Notes under the pieces: generated by a model
Seen by the model: the letters and a program-made list of their open reading frames with translations, nothing else
What the model was told of the DNA's origin: nothing
Database searches by the model: none
Part shown: piece by piece, positions 18,258 to 27,506 of the stretch
Layout: each line of letters begins with the position of its first letter
How positions within the stretch are numbered: the stretch's first letter is position 1
Translations under genes and position numbers: made by a program
Assembly: GCA_015662595.1 (NCBI GenBank)
Contig: DQTV01000037.1
Span: 1-43,757, forward strand
Direction of reading: 5' to 3'
Source: Ignisphaera aggregans
GTDB taxonomy: Archaea; Thermoproteota; Thermoprotei_A; Sulfolobales; Ignisphaeraceae
DNA length: 43,757 bases

Positions 18258-19818
18258 CGTCTCTCACCCTGATTAGCACTGGCTTGCGGAGGGGGTTGGC
18301 AAGCCCCGTGACGAAGAACTCGCGACGACCAAGCATCGGGAGCACGTACTCCATGTACTGAGCGCCCTCAATCCAGTTCCTAAGCTCCTGATAGTCGCTG
18401 TGCGTCTGGAGTCTGGAGAAGAACACTGTGTTTATGTTGCCCCTCACCTCGGGAGCTATATCCACTATCCTCTGGCTCGCTAGAACTATACCGAAAGCCC
18501 ACTTCCTACCCTCACGAGCTGTCCTCGCGATCTCGGTAACGGAGGGCTTGCAGTGAACGCATGCATAGTTATGCGCCTCATCCACCACCACAACCAGGTT
18601 AGCTGGCCGGCGCTCCGACTGAACAACGCTCCAAACACTCCTCAGAAACTGGTAGACTATGTATCGCTTCGCTTCGTACTCTAGCTCCGTAGAGAGGTCG
18701 ACAATGACAAGCCTCGACTCTCCGGAGAGAAGAGCGTTGATGATGTTCGTGATCAGAACGCTTCGGGGCGCCAGGTACCGGTCGAAGAACTCCCTCCCCA
18801 CGCGGACCGCTAGAAGGGACTTGTACTTCACTATCGTGTCCTCCCTAGCGTTTATCTCACTCAAATACCTCGGTAGAGCCTGTGAGAAGGAGTCGTAGCT
18901 CCATGAAAATGCACGCTGCTCACACAGCTTAAAGTACTCGTTGACCACCATCTCGAGGTCCATATCTGTCAGCGGCTCATGGTATCGCTTTCCGCGGTTC
19001 CCAGCTCTATCAATAACTTCTGGACGCTTTCTAACTACTTCATCGTATACGTATCTAACGATTGCATAGAATGTCTTATCCTCGTGATATCCCGAGAGCC
19101 CCATCTTCTCGTTTAAGAGGCTCGCTATGATTGATGGATCTAGCACTATCCTAGACGCGTCGATCACCGTAGGCTCGACGCCTACCGACTCCCACCGCCT
19201 GGTGTCGGCGTAGTCGACGCCCGTATGGTCGAAGATGAGTATGCTGAAGCTGGTCTTGGTTAAGAGCTCCTCGACAAGGGCCTTCACGAGCCTCGACTTT
19301 CCCGTGCCGGTGGCCCCCAGCACAGCTACGTGGTACACGACCGCCTGTGGATCGAGGTGTATACTCATACCTGAGAACTTGTGTACGCCGACATATAGCC
19401 CCCTAGGGAGCTTCAGTATCTTAGAGAGTCGCTCACCATCTAGTACCGCGTATACATGGCTTCCCGGTCTCGGGATGGCGAAGCTGAGCTCCAGCCCTCC
19501 CTCACGGCTTATCTCACCGAAGATCTCTACGTAGGTACGCATCATCGGAGCCGAGTAGTGCCTACTATGCTCTGGGCTGAAGGTTGTGGGTAGAGCTGAC
19601 CCATCAACAGCTATATCGAGCTTCGTAGACCCCTTTATCACGCCCAGAAACCTCCTGTCCTCGATATAGTCATCGATTATGACTAGCATCTCATCGCGTA
19701 CCTCTGAAATCAGCTCGCGAGAAACTCGTATGGGTGCGAAAGAAGCTCTAGCCCCAGATGTTACGATGCCTATCAGGACTCCAAGATCCTGAGGCTTCCA
19801 GCTCCATGCTAAGTGCAA
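18250..19818 (-). CDS. HerA-like DNA translocase ATPase
   Basis: Walker A VLGATGTGKSRLV, Walker B LVVVVDEAHNYA, ARTAREGRKWAFGIVLASQR; N-terminal HAS-barrel-like region. Confidence 0.9.
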   Translation of the reverse strand: MHLAWSWKPQDLGVLIGIVTSGARASFAPIRVSRELISEVRDEMLVIIDDYIEDRRFLGVIKGSTKLDIAVDGSALPTTFSPEHSRHYSAPMMRTYVEIFGEISREGGLELSFAIPRPGSHVYAVLDGERLSKILKLPRGLYVGVHKFSGMSIHLDPQAVVYHVAVLGATGTGKSRLVKALVEELLTKTSFSILIFDHTGVDYADTRRWESVGVEPTVIDASRIVLDPSIIASLLNEKMGLSGYHEDKTFYAIVRYVYDEVVRKRPEVIDRAGNRGKRYHEPLTDMDLEMVVNEYFKLCEQRAFSWSYDSFSQALPRYLSEINAREDTIVKYKSLLAVRVGREFFDRYLAPRSVLITNIINALLSGESRLVIVDLSTELEYEAKRYIVYQFLRSVWSVVQSERRPANLVVVVDEAHNYACVHCKPSVTEIARTAREGRKWAFGIVLASQRIVDIAPEVRGNINTVFFSRLQTHSDYQELRNWIEGAQYMEYVLPMLGRREFFVTGLANPLRKPVLIRVRDVV

Positions 19819-19901
19819 GGTAGTGCATACCCGTACAGCTTAGGATTGAGAAGCCGTTTATATGGCGTGTGTGGGAGGTAACTAAAAGTGCTAAACTGAG
19901 G

Positions 19902-20777
19902 CTAGGGAGTGTATTTCGATACCTTGATATCTAGGACGACATGATACTTCCTAGGTCCTATACTGCGAATGACGTGACCTCCATGTAAATATATTTTGGC
20001 TCCAGTAAAGGGTTCCTGCGTTAATTTTCGCATAGCTTCAGCGATAGCATTCTTCTTTTGTTGTGATTCTACAAAGAGATGAACATGTACAATCCCGTTG
20101 TTTCGAACTACACGTAATGCTAATTGAAAAGCTTTGAGAGCTAGCTCCGGAAGAGGTATAAGAACTCTATCGAAACTATTATCGCTAAGCGACTGAGTCA
20201 CCAAGAAAGCATCTCCGTGAATAACATCGTTTACTTCCTCAACCCCATTCAAAGGAATATTCATTTTCAAGTACGTAACCGCATACTCATTTATATCTAT
20301 AGACAATACGTAGGAGGGTTTTGCGTGTTTAGATATCACTATGCTGTACCCTCCAATACCTGCAAACATATTCAGTATACGTTCACCGTCTTTCACCATC
20401 CGAGCCACGCGAATATGGTCATAGCTTAGAACAGGGGATATGTATACCTTCCTTATGTCAAGTTTAAACACGCAGCCATGCTCACGATACACTGTTTCGC
20501 TTCTATGTTCGCCCGCTAAATGAATATATTCACGAATTCTAAAATCTCCATGGACTGGGGATACAGCTAGCCATACACTCTTAACGTACTTGAGCTCTTT
20601 AAGTAACGCCTCGGCTATAGGTTTAAACACCTCAACATCCACATCAAAAGGCTTTCTCAGAATTGCGATGTCACCTATTATCTCAACTCTCTTCCATAGC
20701 TTGTTTGCAAGTTCATCGCCAAAAATTTTCTTAGCCAATCTTCTGAGTATAGGCTCACCCATTAACGCTGCACCCAC
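19902..20777 (-). CDS. Trm5-type tRNA (guanine37-N1)-methyltransferase family protein
   Basis: SPVHGDFRIREYIHLAGEHRSETVYREHGCVFKLDIRKVYISPVL...GERILNMFAGIGGYSIVISKHA...DINEYAVTYLKMNI. Confidence 0.85.
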   Translation of the reverse strand: MGAALMGEPILRRLAKKIFGDELANKLWKRVEIIGDIAILRKPFDVDVEVFKPIAEALLKELKYVKSVWLAVSPVHGDFRIREYIHLAGEHRSETVYREHGCVFKLDIRKVYISPVLSYDHIRVARMVKDGERILNMFAGIGGYSIVISKHAKPSYVLSIDINEYAVTYLKMNIPLNGVEEVNDVIHGDAFLVTQSLSDNSFDRVLIPLPELALKAFQLALRVVRNNGIVHVHLFVESQQKKNAIAEAMRKLTQEPFTGAKIYLHGGHVIRSIGPRKYHVVLDIKVSKYTP

Positions 20778-20857
20778 TACTCGCAGTTACGATGCATAGC
20801 GACATAATCACTCCATATTACTCCGAACCTAGGTAGAGCGTAGGGAGCACCGAACTC

Positions 20858-20914
20858 TACATGATGAGGTTTACGCCATGCTGAATCGTGATGTTAGCCC
20901 GTCCCCACTGATTA
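20858..20914 (+). ncRNA. C/D-box sRNA
   Basis: C ATGATGA(20861-20867) - ggtttacgccatg - D' CTGA - atc - C' GTGATGT(20888-20894) - tagcccgtcccca - D CTGA(20908-20911). Confidence 0.85.
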
Positions 20915-21070
20915 CCAAGCAGGTCTCTTACACGCCGTACCTCGACGTCTACACACTAAACAGCATTCAGGACATATAAACACACTACTATGATATGTAC
21001 ACGACTTTACCGGTAGGTACTTTCCACAGATATCACATCTTAGCCAATACATTGTCAATATCTCAACCAT
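20912..21070 (-). CDS. 52 aa cysteine-rich zinc-ribbon-like microprotein
   Basis: MVEILTMYWLRCDICGKYLPVKSCTYHSSVFICPECCLVCRRRGTACKRPAW; absent from the ORF track. Confidence 0.55.
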   Translation of the reverse strand: MVEILTMYWLRCDICGKYLPVKSCTYHSSVFICPECCLVCRRRGTACKRPAW

Positions 21071-21150
21071 ATACACACTTCGATATCGCTACCTGATTAA
21101 ACAGCTATTCTCAATACATAGATCGTAGGTCTACTGGATGAGAAGGAGTA

Positions 21151-21241
21151 TGGTCCCGCCGGGGGGATTCGAACCCCCGACCACCCGGTGTCTACGCCCG
21201 CCCCACTACAGCCGGGCGCTCTGCCGCTGAGCTACGGCGGG
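21151..21241 (-). tRNA. tRNA-Tyr (GTA) with an intron of about 16 nt after position 37; CCA encoded
   Basis: Acceptor CCCGCCG/CGGCGGG (C1-G72), A73-CCA, D arm GCTCAGCGGCAGAGC, anticodon stem CCCGG/CCGGG with CTGTAG-[TGGGGCGGGCGTAGAC]-A loop, T arm GGGGGTTCGAATCCCCC. Confidence 0.85.
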
Positions 21242-21346
21242 TTCCTAAATATGCCCAATCCAAATAGTTACTAGATGGCCTAGGGGATATGAGCTTTTCG
21301 CGCCCAACAACACCCTTTATAGTTCATGCGTTAATAGGGAGCGTAG

Positions 21347-23089
21347 TTGAAGTGGCGATACCTCTACTCTTTAGAGGGATTAGGAGGCCTATGGATTTCC
21401 CTCGCCATTCTAATCATAGAGACTCTGATAATAGTTTTGAAATCGCCCCTACGCACAATGACACCACAGAGCCTGTCTGTACCTACGCCTCAGACGCTTG
21501 CATTATTCATGTATCTCGTCAGCGTGTTCGCCATACCAGCACTCTTTGCGTGGCGTACTAACATCTCTAAAGAGCTTGCTAATATTCAACGACGCTACGC
21601 TCCAAAAGCACTGATTCCGGTGAGAATCTCCGAACTTAAGAAGAAGATAGGTTTGATACTTATTTCGATTCCCTTGTCTGTGCTATTTACACTAGTAGGA
21701 CTAATCTACGGTGTGAGCTATCTGTGTCTGCTATCGCTTATACCAGTGGCCATCTTGACATCCATAATCCTTAGACCCTATCTCGCCATCTACAAACATA
21801 GAATGGAATTAGATCATGAGCTTTGTTGGTTCTTGGTACTGCTAATAATTGCAGAGAGCGTTGGTGCTGGATGGAAGTACCTATCACGTAGGCTGATAGA
21901 GAGTAGGATACTTCCAGCTACTGCACGTGAGCTTGAGGTTATAGATAGAGATGCGAGGATATACTTTCCATCGCATATAGATGCCATGTTACATAGGTCA
22001 AGTCTTACCCCTAACGAACGCTTTGGACGATTGTTAGCAGGCTATGCATCGAGACTCAGGGAGGGAAGTAACGTGCTATCATGGCTATATTCATGGTTAC
22101 GTGAAGAGTTTGTACGGCTTGAGTTTAACTATAGACTATTTGCTGAACGTATAGCATCTCTCATAGGTCAGATGGGCTTAGCGATATATGCGATACTTCC
22201 ACTAATATCAATTAGCATGGCATCGATTACAGGACTAAATATCGTCACCTACGTCGTAATCCTTGCAACCCCGCTCCTAACTATGATAGCATACGTGCTC
22301 AGACCACGTACTTTGGATAGGGTGAGCCTAACCCCATCAATTATCAGCTTTACACTGCTGATATTTATCGCAATTCTCTTGTATAAACTTGTAGGTCCAC
22401 TAAGTCTCGTACTTGGATGGTGTTTAGCACTCATACCATCGCTTCAGCTATACGCAAGAGTTAAGGAATGCGAAGCTCTACAGGTGGAAAGTTTAGAGTT
22501 TTTACGTGAAATAATAGAGTTGAAGCGGTGTGGATATAGCATAGCAGCAGCTTTTCAATACATCGCAAAAATGCCTACTTATAGCTCTTCACTTAGGAAG
22601 TACCTAACGAAAATAGTTCAGTTGATAGAGTTGGGCATACCATTGACACACATAGCTACACTCATTAAGACTCCAAGTTTTGTATTGAGATACACACTCT
22701 TCAGTCTAGGCCTCATACATGAATGTGGGGGAGGCAGTATTGAAGCTATTCAACATCTTTACGAGTCGCTTAAACACATGCATATGCTGATTGGTAATGC
22801 TAAAAGAGTATCTCTATTCTTCGATATCTTTGCAATCATAAACACCATAATAGTTGCGATAATAAGTAGGTTGATTATCAGACTGAGTTCCGTAGGTCTA
22901 ACACTTGCTTACAGCTTCCCGCTCATGACATTACCTGAAGTGAGTTCAACAACCATATCACTTGTGTTACTGATCTCTGCCTTGGGTTACAGCGTGGTGT
23001 CCACCACGGTAAGAAGAGGTATCCCATTGATTGAACCTAGACAAGGCATATTCTTAGGGATAGCCGCTGTCATGTCAACTCTTGTATAA
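21347..23089 (+). CDS. TadC/FlaJ-like type II secretion system F-family membrane protein
   Basis: Two repeats of a GspF-like pattern (e.g. FLREIIELKRCGYSIAAAFQYIAKMPTYSSSLRKYLTKIVQLIELG) with TM helices. Confidence 0.65.
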   Translation: MKWRYLYSLEGLGGLWISLAILIIETLIIVLKSPLRTMTPQSLSVPTPQTLALFMYLVSVFAIPALFAWRTNISKELANIQRRYAPKALIPVRISELKKKIGLILISIPLSVLFTLVGLIYGVSYLCLLSLIPVAILTSIILRPYLAIYKHRMELDHELCWFLVLLIIAESVGAGWKYLSRRLIESRILPATARELEVIDRDARIYFPSHIDAMLHRSSLTPNERFGRLLAGYASRLREGSNVLSWLYSWLREEFVRLEFNYRLFAERIASLIGQMGLAIYAILPLISISMASITGLNIVTYVVILATPLLTMIAYVLRPRTLDRVSLTPSIISFTLLIFIAILLYKLVGPLSLVLGWCLALIPSLQLYARVKECEALQVESLEFLREIIELKRCGYSIAAAFQYIAKMPTYSSSLRKYLTKIVQLIELGIPLTHIATLIKTPSFVLRYTLFSLGLIHECGGGSIEAIQHLYESLKHMHMLIGNAKRVSLFFDIFAIINTIIVAIISRLIIRLSSVGLTLAYSFPLMTLPEVSSTTISLVLLISALGYSVVSTTVRRGIPLIEPRQGIFLGIAAVMSTLV

Positions 23090-23130
23090 AGTTTCACAAT
23101 ATAAGGCTTAGCATATACTGGGAGCTAAGT

Positions 23131-23607
23131 ATGTTGGGAACATCGAGATATAACACGAGAAGGGGTATGAGCGAACTACTAGCGATTGTGATCGGAGTGC
23201 TTATCACTATCGGTGTCGGGGTCGCGCTATTTACAGCAATCCCAAAGCTTATCACAACCAATATACAAAGCTCACGAGTTGCACTAGATCTCTATGCATC
23301 CATGGTCAATAACAGTGCGGCAGCCATCACAGTGACGCTGAAGAACTTAGGACAGATAGATATAGATGGAGTAGAGGTTCTGAGCATCGAAGTGAACGGC
23401 AATAGAGTTACATCTGCAACAATAATCTGTCCTGACGGTAAGCAAACAACATTGAATTCAAAAATAGATATTAAGCTTCCACCCGGAATGCAGACATCGT
23501 TTGTAGTCTACATCAAAAGTCCGTACATAAGGGTAGGGGCTAAAATAACAATGGTAGTAAAGGCAGGTAATGTTGTAGTACATGGCACTACAACTGTCAT
23601 GCCCTAA
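23131..23607 (+). CDS. Archaeal type IV pilin-like protein
   Basis: NTRRGMSELLAIVIGVLITIGVGVALF class III signal peptide-like N-terminus, beta-rich C-terminus. Confidence 0.75.
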   Translation: MLGTSRYNTRRGMSELLAIVIGVLITIGVGVALFTAIPKLITTNIQSSRVALDLYASMVNNSAAAITVTLKNLGQIDIDGVEVLSIEVNGNRVTSATIICPDGKQTTLNSKIDIKLPPGMQTSFVVYIKSPYIRVGAKITMVVKAGNVVVHGTTTVMP

Positions 23608-23629
23608 TCTCTAGAGCATTAAACGTGCC

Positions 23630-24205
23630 CTAATACTCATAAATTTTTTCTATGGCTTTACAGAACTCTCTATATAGCTCGTTGTCTATTGCTACAAGCA
23701 GGATCCTCTTTAACGCTGTTTTATGCTCCTTCACGAATTCGACGATCGTCTTGACCATAACTCTAGCCGCTTCACTATATGGTACACCGCCAGCTCCCGT
23801 ACCCATTCCGGGAAAGGCTATTGAAGTTAGGGAGAGCTCACCAGCTTTTCTCAAAGCTGCAAGCACTGCCTTAGCTACGTTACTAGACTCTATTCTCATT
23901 GCAGGTCTCTCCATAGTCGGGGCATGGATTACGTACTTAGCTGGCAACTTACCAGCACGTGTAACTATAGCTTTGCCTACCTCTACTGGTGCGTACTGTC
24001 TAGCCTCACGCTCAATCTCTTCACCACCCTTACGTTTAATTGCAGCTGCAACACCGCCACCCATAATCATTAAGCTATTAGCGGGATTCACAATAGCATC
24101 CACACTCAACTCCGTTATGTCTCCAAGTACGGCCTCTATCACAGTTCCATCAACTTCAGCCACACACTTATCTGTATCACCACGCTGAACTCGATTCTCC
24201 CGCAA
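23630..24205 (-). CDS. Macro domain (ADP-ribose-binding) protein
   Basis: GDITELSVDAIVNPANSLMIMGGGVAAAIKRKGG, AFPGMGTGAGGVPYSEAARVM. Confidence 0.95.
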   Translation of the reverse strand: MRENRVQRGDTDKCVAEVDGTVIEAVLGDITELSVDAIVNPANSLMIMGGGVAAAIKRKGGEEIEREARQYAPVEVGKAIVTRAGKLPAKYVIHAPTMERPAMRIESSNVAKAVLAALRKAGELSLTSIAFPGMGTGAGGVPYSEAARVMVKTIVEFVKEHKTALKRILLVAIDNELYREFCKAIEKIYEY

Positions 24206-24236
24206 CTCAACTCACCACACATGCACACTTACTATG

Positions 24237-24295
24237 TGCTCAGGGGGTAGGGGCTTCCTCACATCTTCGGCGTCCTAAAACGTCATCATCACACA
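24237..24295 (-). ncRNA. C/D-box sRNA upstream of the macro domain gene
   Basis: Minus strand: C GTGATGA(24286-24292) - 15 nt - D' CCGA - agat - C' GTGAGGA(24256-24262) - agcccctacccc - D CTGA(24240-24243). Confidence 0.65.
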
Positions 24296-24479
24296 ATCGC
24301 CTACTCAAACCATAGCAATACACAGTACAATAAAGAGCTTTCAATACCGTGCCATATAAAGCTGAAGCCCTCTGAAGTATGATGCACAGAGTTTAAAGCA
24401 CCGCAGGATGAATGTTGATTAAGAGGGCTTAGCCAATTACTCCGTTAACAAGATCGATGAAGTACTTTGGGACCTAGTA

Positions 24480-25688
24480 ATGGGATTAGAGGGCATAGCA
24501 GACTTACCTCTTCACACTGGTAAAGTCCCCTCATGGCTGATACCCTACATGCGTAGACTAGGCAAGGCTATAGTTGAGCTCATAATTGATGAGTTTGGTC
24601 CTCACGAGCTTGTTAAGCGCTTTGCTGATCCCTTCTGGTTTCAGGCTTTCAATAATGTTATAGGTATGGATTGGGATAGCAGTGGCTCAACAACTGTCGT
24701 AGTGTATGTACTTAAAAGCATAGCACCGCCTCAGCGATTTAATGAACTTGGACTTGCAGTGGTCGGAGGCAAGGGAGTCGATGCTAGAAAAGTACCCGAA
24801 GAATTGAGGACGTTAGGAGACAGCGTTGATATCGATATGCTGACGAAGAGTAGTAAACTAGCAGCAAAAATTGATAGTAGTGCCCTGCAGGATGGCTACG
24901 AACTGTACATCCACAGCATGATAGTCTCAGAGAATGGTGAATGGACGGTTATACAGCAGGGAATGAATTTAGAGATAAAGATGGCACGACGATATCACCT
25001 CCACGGATTTAAAAATATACCTACGGTTGAGATAAACCCACATACCGGAATTGCATGTAATAGAGTGAGTGAGGTCCTTAACCTAACCGATACCGAATCG
25101 CATCAGGCACGCAAGGCTATACTCGATATAGTTGCCGATACAACACCAAGCAAACTCATTGAATCGATTGCAAACATTAACAGGATCTTAAGGGGTGTAC
25201 ATAGTTTAGAGAAATGGATTTCTCCCTCAGCATACCCACATAGACTCATTGTAGAGGCTAAGAACAAGGTCTTAACTAACAAGAGATTCTACAAACCCAT
25301 CGCAAATATGCACTTGGTAGAGAAGACCGTTAAGCTACTCAATAGCATTAAGCCCAAGACCTTTGACGAGCTGTTACTAACTCCTGGAGTAGGGCCAGAA
25401 ACGCTTCGGGCCTTAGCTCTTGTAGCTGACCTAATCTACGGATACACACCATCGTTTAAAGATCCCGTTACACATCCTCTAGACCCCTTCATCTATGCAT
25501 ACGCTCACGGTGGGAAAGACGGTATCCCGTTTCCTGTAGACATACGCACTATGCGTAAAACCATAGAGTTCCTCGAACAAGCATTGATGAAAGCTTCCTT
25601 AGATGCTAAGCTTAAACGCCAGGCACTAAGGCGCTTATCTCAATATGTTAGAAGAGTCTTAGCTGCTACTCAGAGAACCACTCAATAG
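24480..25688 (+). CDS. DUF763 family protein
   Basis: GIADLPLHTGKVPSWLIPYMRRLGKAI...FADPFWFQAFNNVIGMDWDSSGSTTVV. Confidence 0.9.
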   Translation: MGLEGIADLPLHTGKVPSWLIPYMRRLGKAIVELIIDEFGPHELVKRFADPFWFQAFNNVIGMDWDSSGSTTVVVYVLKSIAPPQRFNELGLAVVGGKGVDARKVPEELRTLGDSVDIDMLTKSSKLAAKIDSSALQDGYELYIHSMIVSENGEWTVIQQGMNLEIKMARRYHLHGFKNIPTVEINPHTGIACNRVSEVLNLTDTESHQARKAILDIVADTTPSKLIESIANINRILRGVHSLEKWISPSAYPHRLIVEAKNKVLTNKRFYKPIANMHLVEKTVKLLNSIKPKTFDELLLTPGVGPETLRALALVADLIYGYTPSFKDPVTHPLDPFIYAYAHGGKDGIPFPVDIRTMRKTIEFLEQALMKASLDAKLKRQALRRLSQYVRRVLAATQRTTQ

Positions 25689-26205
25689 TTTGCTTATCTA
25701 TAACAACCTGATCTCCATACCCTCTGCATATACCAACCTTCTCACAGAGTTTGATGAGATTAGCAGAAGACTTGCTGAGGACCACTTTATCATCCGAGGC
25801 CAACCTATACACATCACGTAGCTTCTTTAACTCCTCAAGTACATCGATACTGAGTACAATACCTTTGTACAGTGCTCGGTTGATGATTGCGCGTATGACA
25901 CTTCTCAAAACAATATCCTCTCCTGTAAGTATATCCGATATGTTGAGCAGTCTCATGACTAACCAGCGACCTTTATCTTCACCTAGGATGGGCAGTTTAC
26001 CCTTTGGATAAAATGCCGCAACTAGATACCTAAACACCTTCTCTACACATCGTGCACGAACCTTTGTATTGACAAAACTCAAGTCTAATACAACACTATC
26101 CTCCGCAGCCATTCCTATCTTTACATCCTTGCATAGTGGGTCTGCACGTCGTAACTTTTCAATGATCGATATTAACACCTCATCTACTTTATACATAAAG
26201 CCCAA
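25666..26205 (-). CDS. Hypothetical protein
   Basis: 179 aa ORF with plausible composition; convergent overlap with the DUF763 gene. Confidence 0.6.
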   Translation of the reverse strand: MGFMYKVDEVLISIIEKLRRADPLCKDVKIGMAAEDSVVLDLSFVNTKVRARCVEKVFRYLVAAFYPKGKLPILGEDKGRWLVMRLLNISDILTGEDIVLRSVIRAIINRALYKGIVLSIDVLEELKKLRDVYRLASDDKVVLSKSSANLIKLCEKVGICRGYGDQVVIDKQTIEWFSE

Positions 26206-26460
26206 GTAAACGAGCTTGTATTGCAGAAGTGTTATAACCGTTAAACCCCAAACACATCGATACGTGAGGGGCGATGCTGATCGTTGATACGGTTAATAGT
26301 TTGTAATTAATAGTATCTGGGAAATCTATTTGATATTAATAGAGATCTTTAATGCGCAGCACTACCCTGATCATTCATGCTTAAGCGACATCTAAAACCT
26401 GCTACAGCTTAAAGGACTGAAGACACACTATCTAGTTCGGGACAAATATAGCAATGCTGA

Positions 26461-27357
26461 ATGACTATGGGTATGAAGATGCGTAACAACGTAGTCCTAG
26501 TTAGTGGGCTTCTGGTCCACGATTCTGGAAAAACTTGGTTAACATACTCACTCCTTCGAGCGGCGAGCAAACTCGGTTTAAAGGTATCTGTATATAAACC
26601 AGTTGCAGGACATAACGCTTGGTATCATTATCGAACGGTTGTAAGAAGCTTAGAGTTACGAGCGTTGGTAGGCAACGATGTACTGACTTACCATAGTATA
26701 CTTCCTCATGAACCTATAGAGAAGATGAATCCTGTAGACTTACTCCTAGCACCACCATCGATACTGCCTTACCTTCCCAAAGAAATCGAAGAGTACTTAT
26801 CGGATCTTGAAAGTCAGTTTAGACAGGTTGTTGTTGCTAGAATAAGTAATTGCTTCACCGGAGAGCATCGCCACATGTATGTTCCTGAAAATCTAGAGCG
26901 TTTACCATCGCTGTTACGCACAGCCGTAAAGAAGTTAATAATTGAATTGAATGCAGATCCGATAGATGTGCACAGCCTTGTAACTCATATTCAAAGTAGA
27001 GATATTGAGAAACTGCTCGAGTCATGCTTAGAGGATCTAGAGATGAATAGCGATTTAGTTATAGTGGAATCATTCAACGATGCTATAATACCATTCTTTT
27101 CACTACTCAAACACCTTAAGCTGTTAATAATTGTGAGCCCCGGACATGTACTCGTATACGATTCAATAGATCGAATAATTGATATTGTGAGAGTAGAAAC
27201 ATCACTACACGGTGTAGATGGATATCGAGCTTTTCACATCATTAAACATTTACAACCTAGAGAAGTAATTGACTTGGAGCCCATGGAGAGCATAGAAATG
27301 GAACAGAGATCGGCAGGAAAAATCCTTGATATGATATTACGTGAAATTAAGGCATGA
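26461..27357 (+). CDS. P-loop NTPase, dethiobiotin-synthetase-like fold
   Basis: VLVSGLLVHDSGKTWLTYSLLRAASKLGLKVSVYKPVAGHN. Confidence 0.65.
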   Translation: MTMGMKMRNNVVLVSGLLVHDSGKTWLTYSLLRAASKLGLKVSVYKPVAGHNAWYHYRTVVRSLELRALVGNDVLTYHSILPHEPIEKMNPVDLLLAPPSILPYLPKEIEEYLSDLESQFRQVVVARISNCFTGEHRHMYVPENLERLPSLLRTAVKKLIIELNADPIDVHSLVTHIQSRDIEKLLESCLEDLEMNSDLVIVESFNDAIIPFFSLLKHLKLLIIVSPGHVLVYDSIDRIIDIVRVETSLHGVDGYRAFHIIKHLQPREVIDLEPMESIEMEQRSAGKILDMILREIKA

Positions 27358-27450
27358 CAACAACGTTAATTAGTATCCCTAGCCTAAGATACAACATGAC
27401 TCGACTAGACTAAGCAATGATGTGGCAAAGCCTCATACCGTAACATTACT

Positions 27451-27506
27451 AAAGTGATGAGTGTGGTGGGCTCTGACTCAATGATGAGATGAATCCTCAC
27501 TGACTT
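27451..27506 (+). ncRNA. C/D-box sRNA antisense to the 3' end of the neighbouring CDS
   Basis: C GTGATGA(27454-27460) - gtgtggtgggct - D' CTGA - ctca - C' ATGATGA(27481-27487) - gatgaatcctca - D CTGA(27500-27503). Confidence 0.8.

Noticed and set aside
17151-19534. Multiple plus-strand ORFs of 60-130 aa opposite NurA/HerA
   Set aside because: Low-complexity Arg/Pro/Ser-rich translations produced by GC-rich antisense of strong CDSs
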